This document shows, piece by piece, positions 30,498-39,689 of a stretch of 64,000 nucleotides of DNA. Numbering within the stretch: position 1 is the stretch's first letter; each line of letters begins with the position of its first letter. The stretch is from Vreelandella andesensis (GTDB lineage: Bacteria; Pseudomonadota; Gammaproteobacteria; Pseudomonadales; Halomonadaceae), in assembly GCF_003989795.1 (NCBI RefSeq), contig NZ_RZHG01000010.1, positions 62,087-126,086 of the forward strand, in the 5' to 3' direction. The translations under genes were made by a program, and so were the position numbers. A model generated the notes under the pieces. That model searched no databases. It worked only from the letters and a program-made list of their open reading frames with translations, and had not been told where the DNA came from.

Positions 30498-30813
30498 TAA
30501 GCGGCTAACAATGTGCAAGAAGAAGGTAAATGTAAGTGGTTGCCAACACCGAAAAGCCATGAATAGGGTTTAAATTGCACGCAATCGCGATTATCGTAGG
30601 CGTGCGCTAGTCGTATTGTGGGTATTGTTTCTATACTATGTTATGGCTGATGCTTTTTTTATAGGCTTTTTTATTTAACCGTCGTCAGCTTTTGGCTTGA
30701 TGTTACGTTAAGCGTTAGTGTTAGTACGCGTGATTTGTATCGACGTTTTAACAATTTGGCGCAAATGTTTTTAACACTTTTTTTTTAAATTTTTCTAGGA
30801 GATTATCCGACTC
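30498..30813 (+). other. Non-coding spacer between ftsQ and ftsA
   Basis: Apart from junctions this is the only long gap inside the dcw cluster. No credible gene is seen. It holds an inverted repeat GCACGC / GCGTGC (30577-30582, 30600-30605) enclosing a 10-bp palindrome AATCGCGATT (30583-30592), then a weak promoter candidate, T-rich tracts, and the ftsA ribosome site AGGAGATT just before the ATG. It is likely the transcription start region for ftsA-ftsZ. Confidence 0.6.
30608..30637 (+). promoter_or_regulatory. Weak promoter candidate for ftsA-ftsZ
   Basis: TAGTCG (30608-30613), an 18-base spacer and TATACT (30632-30637). The -10 is good and the -35 is poor (three of six bases). Confidence 0.3.
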
Positions 30814-32103
30814 ATGGCAGGCTCACCCAACGCATCCAATATGGTTGTCGGGCTGGACATTGGAACGTCCAAAGTCGTCGCAATAGTCGGTCAACCTACC
30901 GATGATGGTGGGATCGAGATAGCGGGTATCGGCTCTCATCCATCACGCGGCATGAAGCGCGGTGTCGTCATTAATATCGAGTCAACAGTGCAATCTATTC
31001 AGCGCGCTGTTGAAGAAGCGGAATTAATGGCTGGTTGTGAAATTCACTCTGTTTATGTCGGCGTTGCTGGCAGCCATATCAGTTCAATGAATTCAGATGG
31101 TGTTGTGGCGATTAAAGAACGAGAAGTGACGCCATCCGACATTGAGCGCGTCATCGACTCTGCCCGCGCACGTGCGGTTTCTGAAGGGCAGCGTGTGCTA
31201 CACGTATTGCCGCAAGAATTCTCAATTGATGCACAAGGCGGTATCCGTGAACCGTTAGGTATGTCCGGTGTACGATTAGAAGCACAAGTTCACTTGGTGA
31301 CAGCCGCATTGAACGCTGTTCAAAATATTGAAAAATGCGTACGGCGCTGTGGCCTAGACGTTGACGCTATCATTCTAGAGCAGCTAGCTTCTAGCATGGC
31401 GGTGCTCACAGAAGACGAACGTGAACTAGGCGTTTGTATGGTGGATATCGGCGGCGGTACCACCGATATGGCTATCTTCAGTGAAGGGGCCATTCGTCAT
31501 ACTGCAGTTATCCCGATTGCGGGTGACCAAGTAACTAACGATATAGCGATGGCATTGCGTACGCCAACGCAGCATGCCGAAGAAATTAAAGTTAAATACG
31601 CTTGCGCTCTTACACAGCTAGCTGCAAGCGATGAAATGATTAAAGTTCCCAGCGTAGGAGATCGTCCGGCACGCGATTTATCGCGACAGGCACTAGCTGA
31701 AGTGGTTGAGCCGCGTTACGAGGAACTATTTACGTTGGTGAGAGACGAATTACGCCGTAGTGGCTATGAAGATATGGTAGCTGCTGGTGTTGTGCTCACA
31801 GGAGGTACCTCGCGCATGGAAGGGGTTAGCGAACTGGCAGAAGAGATTTTTCATATGCCCGTTCGTATTGCTTGTCCGCAAAATGTCAAAGGTTTGGCTG
31901 ATGTGGTACGCAATCCAATTTATGCAACAGGTGTGGGTTTACTGCATTATGCATTGCAAGAAGCGCGACATGGGCAAGGCCTAGAAAGCCACGGGGGAGT
32001 CGTTGCTGCGCAGAAAGGGCGCAACGAAGTAGCCCGGCGTGATATCAAGGAAGGTCAATCGGCGCTGGTAAGAATCAAAGGCTGGTTTAAAGGAAATTTC
32101 TGA
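30814..32103 (+). CDS. ftsA: Cell division protein FtsA
   Basis: Actin-fold ATPase that tethers FtsZ to the inner membrane and recruits later divisome proteins. Seen: phosphate loops GLDIGTSKV and [14 protein letters not shown], adenosine motif [12 protein letters not shown], and the C-terminal amphipathic membrane-targeting helix [12 protein letters not shown]. The length of 429 is normal. Strong AGGAG ribosome site. ftsZ follows after 34 bases. Confidence 0.97.
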   Translation: MAGSPNASNMVVGLDIGTSKVVAIVGQPTDDGGIEIAGIGSHPSRGMKRGVVINIESTVQSIQRAVEEAELMAGCEIHSVYVGVAGSHISSMNSDGVVAIKEREVTPSDIERVIDSARARAVSEGQRVLHVLPQEFSIDAQGGIREPLGMSGVRLEAQVHLVTAALNAVQNIEKCVRRCGLDVDAIILEQLASSMAVLTEDERELGVCMVDIGGGTTDMAIFSEGAIRHTAVIPIAGDQVTNDIAMALRTPTQHAEEIKVKYACALTQLAASDEMIKVPSVGDRPARDLSRQALAEVVEPRYEELFTLVRDELRRSGYEDMVAAGVVLTGGTSRMEGVSELAEEIFHMPVRIACPQNVKGLADVVRNPIYATGVGLLHYALQEARHGQGLESHGGVVAAQKGRNEVARRDIKEGQSALVRIKGWFKGNF

Positions 32104-32137
32104 CAGGGCCGCAAGCGCGGTTCAGGAGACGGGGCTT

Positions 32138-33316
32138 ATGTTCGAATTGGTAGATAACGCACCCTCGAGCAGTGCGGTCATCAAAGTGGTTGGTGTTGGC
32201 GGCGGCGGTGGCAACGCGGTTAACCACATGGTCGAAAGTAATATTGAAGGCGTCGAATTTATCTGCGCCAACACCGACGCTCAAGCGCTTAAACGGGTGT
32301 CTGCAAAAACAGTCTTACAGCTTGGTAGCGAAATTACTAAAGGGCTCGGAGCAGGTGCCAACCCTGAAGTAGGCCGCCAAGCAGCCATGGAAGATCGTGA
32401 TCGCATCGCTGAGTTATTAACCGGTGCTGATATGGTCTTCATAACGGCGGGTATGGGTGGCGGTACAGGAACCGGCGGTGCGCCCGTTGTTGCTCAGGTC
32501 GCTAAAGAGCTGGGGATCCTCACGGTTGCTGTGGTAACTCGACCCTTTCCTTTTGAAGGGCCTAAGCGCATGCGCGCTGCTGAAGAAGGCATGAAAGAGC
32601 TTTCTGAGCATGTGGATTCGCTGATCACCATTCCAAACGAAAAGCTGCTTTCTGTACTAGGAAAAAACGCCACACTTTTAACCGCCTTTAGTGCTGCTAA
32701 TGACGTGTTATTAGGAGCCGTTCAGGGTATTGCAGAGCTGATTACTAGCCCTGGCATCATCAACGTCGATTTCGCTGATGTGCGTACCGTTATGTCAGAA
32801 ATGGGCATGGCGATGATGGGTACCGGTGGAGCTACCGGTGAGAATCGTGCTCGCGAAGCGGCAGAAAAAGCCATTCGTAGCCCGCTGCTTGAAGACATTG
32901 ACTTACACGGTGCTCGCGGTATTTTGGTCAATATTACTGCTGGCCCTGACTTGTCAATTGGCGAGTTCAACGACGTGGGCGCGACTGTTCAAGAGTTTGC
33001 TTCTCAAGAAGCAACGATAGTCGTTGGCACCTCAATCGACATGGAAATGTCCGATGAGCTACGTGTGACCGTAGTAGCTGCCGGGCTGGATGGTAATAAA
33101 GGGAAAGTTGCCTCGCGTGAGCCTGTGCGTCGGTCTGCTACTGAAGCCTCCTCAGATTACCGCAAGCTGCAACAACCTACAGTCACGCGTCAACAAGCAG
33201 CAGCACGTAAAGAAGCACCCGAGGTAGCATCGAAACCTCGTCCTGAAAAGCGTCGAGCACCCGATGCAGATGACTATTTGGACATCCCCGCATTTTTACG
33301 CCGCCAGGCAGATTAA
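32138..33316 (+). CDS. ftsZ: Cell division GTPase FtsZ
   Basis: Tubulin homologue that forms the cytokinetic ring. Seen: N-terminal [15 protein letters not shown], the tubulin signature GGGTGTGG at residues 107-114, the T7/synergy region [16 protein letters not shown], a short disordered linker and the conserved C-terminal peptide [13 protein letters not shown] that binds FtsA, ZipA and ZapD-type partners. The length of 392 is typical. The gene is followed by an unusually long perfect hairpin before lpxC. Confidence 0.98.
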   Translation: MFELVDNAPSSSAVIKVVGVGGGGGNAVNHMVESNIEGVEFICANTDAQALKRVSAKTVLQLGSEITKGLGAGANPEVGRQAAMEDRDRIAELLTGADMVFITAGMGGGTGTGGAPVVAQVAKELGILTVAVVTRPFPFEGPKRMRAAEEGMKELSEHVDSLITIPNEKLLSVLGKNATLLTAFSAANDVLLGAVQGIAELITSPGIINVDFADVRTVMSEMGMAMMGTGGATGENRAREAAEKAIRSPLLEDIDLHGARGILVNITAGPDLSIGEFNDVGATVQEFASQEATIVVGTSIDMEMSDELRVTVVAAGLDGNKGKVASREPVRRSATEASSDYRKLQQPTVTRQQAAARKEAPEVASKPRPEKRRAPDADDYLDIPAFLRRQAD

Positions 33317-33338
33317 CTGACGTTATCAGGCTCATTGA

Positions 33339-33383
33339 AACAGCAGACGAGAGTTTTATTGGTTAAAACGCTTGTTTGCTGTT
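33339..33383 (+). other. Long hairpin between ftsZ and lpxC
   Basis: A 45-base segment folds into an outer 13-pair stem (33339-33351 with 33371-33383, two G-T pairs), one A/G mismatch, and an inner 6-pair stem (33353-33358 with 33364-33369) closing a 5-base loop. No T-run follows, so it is not a standard terminator. Role unknown. Confidence 0.8.
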
Positions 33384-33476
33384 AAAGTGAACACTGTTTC
33401 TTAACTTTCTTTCCCCTAGCGGTACTTGTCGGCACTTCTGCCGGTGACCGCCGTCATTAGAGTTCGACCACTGCCC

Positions 33477-34388
33477 ATGATCAGACAACGCACACTACAA
33501 AACGTCATTCGCGCCACCGGAGTGGGTCTGCACTCTGGCAAAAAAGTCCACTTGGCTTTGCGTCCGGCGCCGGCCAATACGGGAATCGTGTTTATCCGGA
33601 CCGATTTAGAGCCTGTTGTTCACGTGCCTGCTCGTGCTGAATTGGTGGAAGACACCACATTATGCACCGCACTTTCTTACAAGGGCGTGAAAGTCGCCAC
33701 GGTCGAGCACTTGATGTCGGCATTTGCTGGACTGGGCATTGATAATGCTTATGTTGATGTAAGTGCACCCGAAGTGCCTATCATGGACGGTAGTGCTAGT
33801 CCGTTTGTGTTCCTGATTCAGTCGGCAGGTATCTTAGAGCAAGATGCGCCTAAGAAATTTATTCGAATTAAGCGCCGTGTCGCCGTTAGTGATGGTGATA
33901 AAGAAGCCGTCTTTTTGCCGCATCAAGGGTTTAAAGTCTCTTTTGCGATTGACTTTGATCACCCCGTATTTGAGCAGCAAAAACAAACCGCGTTGATCGA
34001 TTTTTCAACGACGTCGTTCGTTAAAGAGGTTTCTCGTGCACGTACTTTCGGATTCATGCGGGATTTGGAATTTTTACGCTCTAATAATCTCGCGCTTGGT
34101 GGCAGCTTAGATAACGCCATTGTCGTGGATGATTATCGCATCGTGAATGAAGGTGGTTTGCGTTACGACGATGAGTTCGTTAAGCATAAAGTGTTAGATG
34201 CTATAGGTGATTTGTACCAACTCGGTCACAGTTTGATTGGCGAGTTCCAAGGTGTTAAATCAGGCCATTCGCTCAACAATCAGTTGTGTCGTGAGTTATT
34301 GGCGCAACCTGATGCCTATGAAATTGTTACATTTGAAGAAGATAAAGCCGTTGCGCCAATCTCTTACTCTGCACCTGCAATGGCATAA
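33477..34388 (+). CDS. lpxC: UDP-3-O-acyl-N-acetylglucosamine deacetylase
   Basis: Zinc enzyme for the committed step of lipid A synthesis. Seen: [20 protein letters not shown] at the N-terminus, zinc ligand His in [16 protein letters not shown], and [15 protein letters not shown] with the second His and Asp ligands. ATG 33477 matches the family start and gives 303 residues; the frame is open 17 codons further but not family-like. No clear ribosome site precedes the ATG. The C-terminus ends in a nonpolar stretch (SAPAMA), as in LpxC proteins degraded by FtsH in other bacteria. Confidence 0.96.
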   Translation: MIRQRTLQNVIRATGVGLHSGKKVHLALRPAPANTGIVFIRTDLEPVVHVPARAELVEDTTLCTALSYKGVKVATVEHLMSAFAGLGIDNAYVDVSAPEVPIMDGSASPFVFLIQSAGILEQDAPKKFIRIKRRVAVSDGDKEAVFLPHQGFKVSFAIDFDHPVFEQQKQTALIDFSTTSFVKEVSRARTFGFMRDLEFLRSNNLALGGSLDNAIVVDDYRIVNEGGLRYDDEFVKHKVLDAIGDLYQLGHSLIGEFQGVKSGHSLNNQLCRELLAQPDAYEIVTFEEDKAVAPISYSAPAMA

Positions 34389-34477
34389 GCCGTTCATTGT
34401 CAAAGGTTATTTAATGGTACGGGCTATTCAATGGTATGGTTCGTGCACCTGTGAAACTTATGGCCAGCGCGACTTCA

Positions 34478-34511
34478 ACAGTAAGTAATGTAAAACAGTA
34501 AGTAATGTAAA
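34478..34511. repeat. Tandem duplication of a 17-bp unit
   Basis: ACAGTAAGTAATGTAAA occurs twice back to back (34478-34494, 34495-34511), running into the left arm of the terminator palindrome after lpxC. Confidence 0.85.
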
Positions 34512-34538
34512 AAGCACCGCCATGGCGGTGCTTTTTAC
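34507..34538. terminator. Perfect 32-bp palindromic bidirectional terminator
   Basis: Bases 34507-34522 are exactly complementary to 34523-34538. The GC-rich core with A-run left and T-run right serves the converging lpxC and dciA transcripts. Confidence 0.9.
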
Positions 34539-34565
34539 GTTCTGACGCTGGCCTTGACGTCTTAA

Positions 34566-35039
34566 TCACCCGTTACCATCTGAATGATTGATTGCGTGAG
34601 CTGCCAGGCGCTCCAAGGCGCTTTTAAGGGAAGGGTTGTCGGTATCTTTTGCGCACTCAGCTAGTGTTTTCCCGGCATTTTCAGAGAGGATGCGGGTGTA
34701 ACGCTTTGGAATTTCAATCGGCCGCACAGGACGAACTTTAAGGGTAAAGCCAGTCACGCTTTCAAATCCTGGCAGCTGGTGCAGTAGGACAAGAAGCCGT
34801 GGCTGTTCGTAGCGTAACCACGTTAGCCAACTTGCCTGGCCGCTTATTAGCGTCAATCGTCCATCTCGAAAGCCCCCGACGAAAATATGTTCCCGCATTG
34901 CTTCGGGAAGATGGACGCGTAAGTGACGTTGAGCCTGATCGATTAAGCGGGACTGCCGCATAAGCTGTCCCGCGCTGCCAGACTTGGTCAGCAGTTGGGT
35001 AATGGGCTGTGCGCGGGATCGCTTAACCTTTATACTCAT
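34566..35039 (-). CDS. dciA: DciA-type helicase-loading protein (DUF721)
   Basis: DciA is the ancestral loader/operator of the replicative helicase DnaB in bacteria lacking DnaC. The 157 residues show the DUF721 domain at the N-terminus (PITQLLTKSGSAGQLMRQSR) followed by the KH-like core (VGGFRDGRLTLISGQASWLT). The frame is open to 35159, but ATG 35039 has an AGGA site nine bases upstream and begins where the family does. The location between lpxC and secA is the usual one in Pseudomonas relatives. It is divergent from the small ORF before secA. Confidence 0.85.
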   Translation of the reverse strand: MSIKVKRSRAQPITQLLTKSGSAGQLMRQSRLIDQAQRHLRVHLPEAMREHIFVGGFRDGRLTLISGQASWLTWLRYEQPRLLVLLHQLPGFESVTGFTLKVRPVRPIEIPKRYTRILSENAGKTLAECAKDTDNPSLKSALERLAAHAINHSDGNG

Positions 35040-35082
35040 CAACTTGATTCCTGGAACGTTGCTGGCTGCGATACGCCAACGG

Positions 35083-35112
35083 TTGTTACAACGTCTAATA
35101 GTGTCTTTTAAT
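35083..35112 (+). promoter_or_regulatory. Promoter candidate for the small ORF and secA
   Basis: TTGTTA (35083-35088), an 18-base spacer and TTTAAT (35107-35112), about 40 bases before the ATG of the small ORF. Confidence 0.45.
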
Positions 35113-35149
35113 TGATAGAGCCTAACACGCTCAGGAGCCTGTCCACAGC

Positions 35150-35518
35150 ATGTCATCAACGCCAGATGTTTTGTCTGCTTCGCCGCGGCGGCAACGCCGA
35201 CACGGCTTAGCGCGTTGGTGGCTGGCAGGCCTCTTAGTGAGCTGTTTATTACCTGCTAGTTTACATCCCTCAGATGCATTTCGTAGTGGTGAGCGCGGCG
35301 TAATTATCTGTTTTTGGATGCCAGCGATGCTGCGTGCCCAATCACAATGGATCGCTAAGAAGCGCTGCGCGCTGCGCCACTGGGTGCGAAAACAGGTACG
35401 CGTGTATCCTGCTATCTTGCATTGCTCCTGCTGCTTTTTTCATATTCCATATCGTTTGGTTGCCGCTATTGATGTTCTGATTCCTCGGGGCCCGCCAGTT
35501 CAGCCGTCTGTTTATTAA
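35150..35518 (+). CDS. Small exported ORF before secA, candidate SecM-like secretion monitor
   Basis: I do not recognise this 122-residue protein from a named family. Seen: a basic n-region (RRQRR at 13-17), a hydrophobic core W23-L38 typical of a Sec signal (cleavage possible after SDA, residue 43; LVSC at 29-32 also fits a lipobox), a Cys- and aromatic-rich body, and a C-terminus with Arg113-Gly114-Pro115-Pro116 followed by only six residues. Known SecM arrest peptides end in RAGP (E. coli) or RGSP (Mannheimia) a few residues before the stop, and the ApdA/ApdP arrest peptides use RAPP-like motifs. The ORF lies 69 bases before secA on the same strand, where secM lies in enterobacteria. AGGAG precedes the ATG, though 12 bases away. 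Alternative: a decayed or spurious ORF. Confidence 0.5.
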   Translation: MSSTPDVLSASPRRQRRHGLARWWLAGLLVSCLLPASLHPSDAFRSGERGVIICFWMPAMLRAQSQWIAKKRCALRHWVRKQVRVYPAILHCSCCFFHIPYRLVAAIDVLIPRGPPVQPSVY

Positions 35519-35587
35519 ATTTAGCTTTACTTGCCTTATATAAAAGGGCGTACCTGAGTGGGGCGCTCGTGAAGATTTGGAACTTTC

Positions 35588-38320
35588 ATGATTAATAATT
35601 TGTTACGTAAAGTCGTTGGCTCTAAAAATGATCGCGACGTTAAGCGCATGCAAAAAAGCGTGCTCGGTATTAATGTGTTGGAGCAAGCGCTTGAAGAGTT
35701 AAGTGATGCTGATTTGCAGGCAAAAACAGGGCTGTTGCGTCAAAAGTTAGAAGAAGGTGCTTCAGTTGATAATTTATTACCTGAAGCATTTGCTGTCGTG
35801 CGCGAGGCCAGTAAGCGGGTAATGCATATGCGCCACTTTGACGTCCAGATGGTCGGTGGTATGACGTTGCATCGTGGCCGTATTGCGGAAATGAAAACCG
35901 GGGAGGGTAAAACCCTGGTGGCAACGCTTGCAGTATATTTAAATGCGCTGCCAAGCAAAGGCGTCCATGTTGTCACCGTGAACGACTATCTTGCTCGCCG
36001 CGATGCTGAATGGATGCGGCCTTTATATGAATTCCTTGGGTTATCGGTGGGTGTCATTTTTGCTGGCCAAACCGGCGAAGAGAAGCGTCATGCTTATCAG
36101 TGCGACATCACTTACGGCACTAACAATGAGTTCGGTTTCGATTATCTGCGCGACAACATGGCATTCTCACTTGAGGATAAAGTACAGCGTGGCCTGTATT
36201 ACGCCATCGTTGATGAGGTCGACTCCATTTTAATTGATGAGGCCCGTACGCCGTTAATTATCTCGGGCGCAGTGGATGAAAACACGGATTTGTATGGCAT
36301 TGTGAACCGCCTAGCTCAGCAGTTAGAGCAAGGCGAAGCCTCTGAAGACAGTGATGCACCAGTGACGGGAGATTTCCTGCTCGATGAAAAGCAAAAGCAG
36401 GTAGAGCTTACCGAACAGGGGCATAATAAAGTTGAAGAGCTAATGCGTGCTGAAGGATTATTGGGTGACGATGAATCACTCTATGCCGCACAAAACCTAA
36501 ACTTGCTTCAGCATATGCATTCCGCGCTGCGCGCACGGCACCTTTATCACTTAGACGTTGATTACATCGTGTCTGAGGGGCAGGTGGTTATAGTCGATGA
36601 GCATACTGGGCGTTCCATGCCAGGGCGCCGTTGGTCAGAAGGTTTGCACCAAGCGGTTGAAGCGAAAGAGGGAGTGACGGTTCAGCGAGAGAGCCAAACA
36701 CTGGCATCGACTACTTTCCAGAACTACTTCCGTTTATATGAAAAGCTTGCCGGGATGACCGGTACTGCCGATACCGAAGCCTTCGAATTCAGGCAAATTT
36801 ATGGCCTTGACGTGGTCGTTATTCCCACAAACCGTCCCCTTTCGCGTAAAGACCTGAATGATTTGGTTTACCTTAGCGCGGAAGAAAAATACGAAGCAAT
36901 TATTAAAGATGTGAAAGCCGAAACCGAAGCGGGCCGCCCTGTTCTCGTTGGTACCGCGTCGATTGAGACTTCAGAGTACCTCGCTCGACTTATGCGTGAG
37001 GCTGGCCTTGCGTTTAATGTGCTGAATGCTAAACAGCACCAGAGCGAAGCTGAAATCATCGCGCAAGCGGGTCGTCCTGGCGCTATTACTATCGCTACGA
37101 ATATGGCAGGGCGTGGTACCGATATTGTTCTTGGGGGTAACTGGGAGGCCGAAGTGGCTAAGCTGCAAAATCCCAGTCAAGAACAGATAGATGCTCTAAA
37201 AGCGGAGTGGCAAAAGCGCCATGATGGAGTTTTAGAAGCGGGTGGTTTGCACGTTGTTGGTTCTGAGCGCCATGAGTCGCGCCGTATAGATAACCAGCTG
37301 CGTGGACGGGCGGGTCGGCAAGGCGACCCAGGTTCTACTCGTTTCTTCCTCTCATTAGAAGATAGCCTGATGCGCCTGTTCGGCTCTGATCGAGTGAAAC
37401 GCCTAATGTTGGCACTCGGGTTAGAGCGTGGCGAAGCGATAGAGCACAAGATGGTGTCTAACGCTGTCGAGCGCGCCCAGAAAAAAGTAGAGGGGCGTAA
37501 CTTTGACATCCGTAAGCAATTGTTGGAATACGATGATGTCGCCAACGATCAGCGCCGTGTTATCTATGAACAGCGCAATGAGATTCTTTCCGCTGATGAG
37601 GTTTCCGATGCCGTTATTGGTATTCGTGAAGAGGTTATGGAAGAGGCCATTAGCGATTTTGTGCCGCCTCAGAGCCTTGCTGAGCAATGGGATCTGCCTG
37701 GGTTAGAAGCGCATCTTAAGTCTGAATTCAATCTTGATGCTCCTGTCACACAGTGGGCAGCAGAAGATGAGCGCTTTAGTGAAGAGAAGCTGCGTGAGCG
37801 TTTGCAAGCGATGCACCGTGACGCGTATCAAGCCAAAATTGAGGCTGCTGGAGTTGAGTTGATTCGCCGTTTTGAAAAACAGGTAATGCTGCAAGTGTTA
37901 GATACCCGCTGGAAAGAGCATCTTCAGTCGATGGATCATTTGCGCCGGGGTATTCATTTACGGGGCTATGCTCAGAAGAATCCTAAGCAAGAGTACAAGC
38001 GCGAATCCTTCGAGTTATTTCAGCATTTGTTAACGAATATCAAGGCGGACGTTACGCGTATTTTAAGCCATGTGCAGGTTCGTCAGCCTGAAGAGGTTGA
38101 TGCCCTAGAGCAGAAGCGCCGTGAAGAGTCAGTGCGTGAACACGCAACGGCGGCAAGTCGCCACGATGATCCTAATGCTCAGCAGAAAGGCGTTTCACAA
38201 GAAGCGCCGGGTGCTGACGGTCGCCCGCTGCGTCGTGAAGGGCCAAAAGTAGGGCGCAATGATCCGTGCTCATGTGGGTCGGGTAAAAAATATAAGCAGT
38301 GCTGCGGAAAACTAAGCTAA
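35588..38320 (+). CDS. secA: Preprotein translocase ATPase SecA
   Basis: Motor ATPase driving secretory proteins through SecYEG. Seen: Walker A region [18 protein letters not shown]-type [16 protein letters not shown], the helicase motif [14 protein letters not shown] in the second nucleotide-binding fold, and a C-terminal zinc/SecB-binding tail [14 protein letters not shown]. The length of 910 is typical. The ribosome site is weak (GGA six bases before the ATG), which leaves room for regulation through upstream translation. It is preceded by the small exported ORF and followed by argJ. Confidence 0.98.
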   Translation: MINNLLRKVVGSKNDRDVKRMQKSVLGINVLEQALEELSDADLQAKTGLLRQKLEEGASVDNLLPEAFAVVREASKRVMHMRHFDVQMVGGMTLHRGRIAEMKTGEGKTLVATLAVYLNALPSKGVHVVTVNDYLARRDAEWMRPLYEFLGLSVGVIFAGQTGEEKRHAYQCDITYGTNNEFGFDYLRDNMAFSLEDKVQRGLYYAIVDEVDSILIDEARTPLIISGAVDENTDLYGIVNRLAQQLEQGEASEDSDAPVTGDFLLDEKQKQVELTEQGHNKVEELMRAEGLLGDDESLYAAQNLNLLQHMHSALRARHLYHLDVDYIVSEGQVVIVDEHTGRSMPGRRWSEGLHQAVEAKEGVTVQRESQTLASTTFQNYFRLYEKLAGMTGTADTEAFEFRQIYGLDVVVIPTNRPLSRKDLNDLVYLSAEEKYEAIIKDVKAETEAGRPVLVGTASIETSEYLARLMREAGLAFNVLNAKQHQSEAEIIAQAGRPGAITIATNMAGRGTDIVLGGNWEAEVAKLQNPSQEQIDALKAEWQKRHDGVLEAGGLHVVGSERHESRRIDNQLRGRAGRQGDPGSTRFFLSLEDSLMRLFGSDRVKRLMLALGLERGEAIEHKMVSNAVERAQKKVEGRNFDIRKQLLEYDDVANDQRRVIYEQRNEILSADEVSDAVIGIREEVMEEAISDFVPPQSLAEQWDLPGLEAHLKSEFNLDAPVTQWAAEDERFSEEKLRERLQAMHRDAYQAKIEAAGVELIRRFEKQVMLQVLDTRWKEHLQSMDHLRRGIHLRGYAQKNPKQEYKRESFELFQHLLTNIKADVTRILSHVQVRQPEEVDALEQKRREESVREHATAASRHDDPNAQQKGVSQEAPGADGRPLRREGPKVGRNDPCSCGSGKKYKQCCGKLS

Positions 38321-38356
38321 TTACGCGTGGCGAAATCGAGTGCAAAGGAGAAAAAC

Positions 38357-39586
38357 ATGGCGGTGGGAAATCTTCCTTTTCCGGAATTGCCACCCCTTAA
38401 CGGGGTGCGCCTTGGCAGTGCTATGGCGGGTATTAAAAAGCCGGATCGCCGTGATGTTGTGGTGATTGAGCTGCCAGACACTGCCACGGTAGCGGGGGTT
38501 TTTACTCGGAATGCGTTTTGTGCCGCCCCAGTAATCGTGGCGAAAGCGCACCTTGAGGAGTGTGCAAGCGCTGCACGAGTGCCTCGCTACTGGCTGGTTA
38601 ATACTGGCAACGCCAATGCAGGAACCGGCGCATCAGGTTTGCAGGATGCTTATGCCAGCTGTGAAGCGCTCGCTGAGCAAATGGGCATTGATAAAAGCCA
38701 GATATTACCCTTTTCAACTGGTGTGATCGGCGAGCCGCTCCCTATGGCGCGCTTGCTTGCAGGTATACCGAGTGCACTGGGCTCTCTGACGGATACCAGT
38801 CTCGCCTGGCAGCAGGCAGGCGAAGGAATTCTAACGACGGATACCCGAGCCAAAGGTGCAACAGTAACCGTTTCAATTGGTGATCAGCAGGTTACGATTA
38901 ACGGTATTACCAAGGGTTCCGGCATGATTAAACCCAATATGGCGACCATGTTGGGGTTTGTAGTGACCGATGCAGCGATTGAGCAGTCGTTGTTAGTAAG
39001 TTTGTTACGTGAAACGGTGGATCGCTCATTTAACTGCATCACAGTCGATAGCGATACCTCAACCAATGACGCGTGCATGCTGGCGGCGACAGGCACGGGT
39101 GTTCGTATTGAAAGCGAAGAGCAGGTGGCAACCTTCCGTAATGCGCTGCAGCGCGTTATGACTGAGCTTGCTCAAGCGATTATTCGCGATGGCGAAGGGG
39201 CAACTAAGTTTGTGACGCTTCAGGTGAATCAAGCGACTACTCGTCAGGAAGCACTGGATGTTGCCTTTACCGTTGCTCACTCGCCGTTGGTGAAGACTGC
39301 GCTCTACGCTTCTGATGCTAACTGGGGTCGTATCTTAGCTGCCGTTGGGCGAGCGCCGGTTGAGGCCTTCGATGTCGATCAAGTTGTCATTGATTTGGGT
39401 GACGTTCGTTTGGTTGAAAATGGCGGCCGCGCCGATAGTTATACAGAGGCGGCGGGTAGTGCTGTTATGGCGCAAGACGAAATCATCATTCGCATTAATT
39501 TGGGTCGTGGGGAAGAGAGTGCCACTGTGTGGACCTCGGATCTATCTCACGACTATGTGACTATCAACGCGGATTACCGTAGCTGA
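38357..39586 (+). CDS. argJ: Bifunctional ornithine acetyltransferase / N-acetylglutamate synthase
   Basis: Recycles the acetyl group in arginine synthesis (acetylornithine to glutamate), and in bifunctional forms also makes N-acetylglutamate from acetyl-CoA. It is self-cleaved at an Ala-Thr bond; the site is visible in MIKPNMATML, where Thr becomes the nucleophile of the beta chain. Other signatures: NTGNANAGTGASG and the C-terminal DLSHDYVTINADYRS. ATG 38357 follows AAAGGAG by six bases, giving 409 residues; an in-frame GTG ten codons earlier has no such site. Same neighbourhood as in Pseudomonas (secA-argJ). Confidence 0.96.
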   Translation: MAVGNLPFPELPPLNGVRLGSAMAGIKKPDRRDVVVIELPDTATVAGVFTRNAFCAAPVIVAKAHLEECASAARVPRYWLVNTGNANAGTGASGLQDAYASCEALAEQMGIDKSQILPFSTGVIGEPLPMARLLAGIPSALGSLTDTSLAWQQAGEGILTTDTRAKGATVTVSIGDQQVTINGITKGSGMIKPNMATMLGFVVTDAAIEQSLLVSLLRETVDRSFNCITVDSDTSTNDACMLAATGTGVRIESEEQVATFRNALQRVMTELAQAIIRDGEGATKFVTLQVNQATTRQEALDVAFTVAHSPLVKTALYASDANWGRILAAVGRAPVEAFDVDQVVIDLGDVRLVENGGRADSYTEAAGSAVMAQDEIIIRINLGRGEESATVWTSDLSHDYVTINADYRS

Positions 39587-39689
39587 AGAGCACTGAAAAG
39601 TAGCTGAAAACAGTTGCAGTGACGTGCAAATGCAGCAAGATAGCGTCGCCTTTGATTAGGGCGGCGCGTAAAAAGTGGGTAAAGACGTA

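Noticed and set aside
35150..35518. Frameshifted remnant of a larger conserved gene before secA
   Set aside because: I read the other two forward frames through this stretch and found no continuing family signature, so a frameshift cannot be supported.
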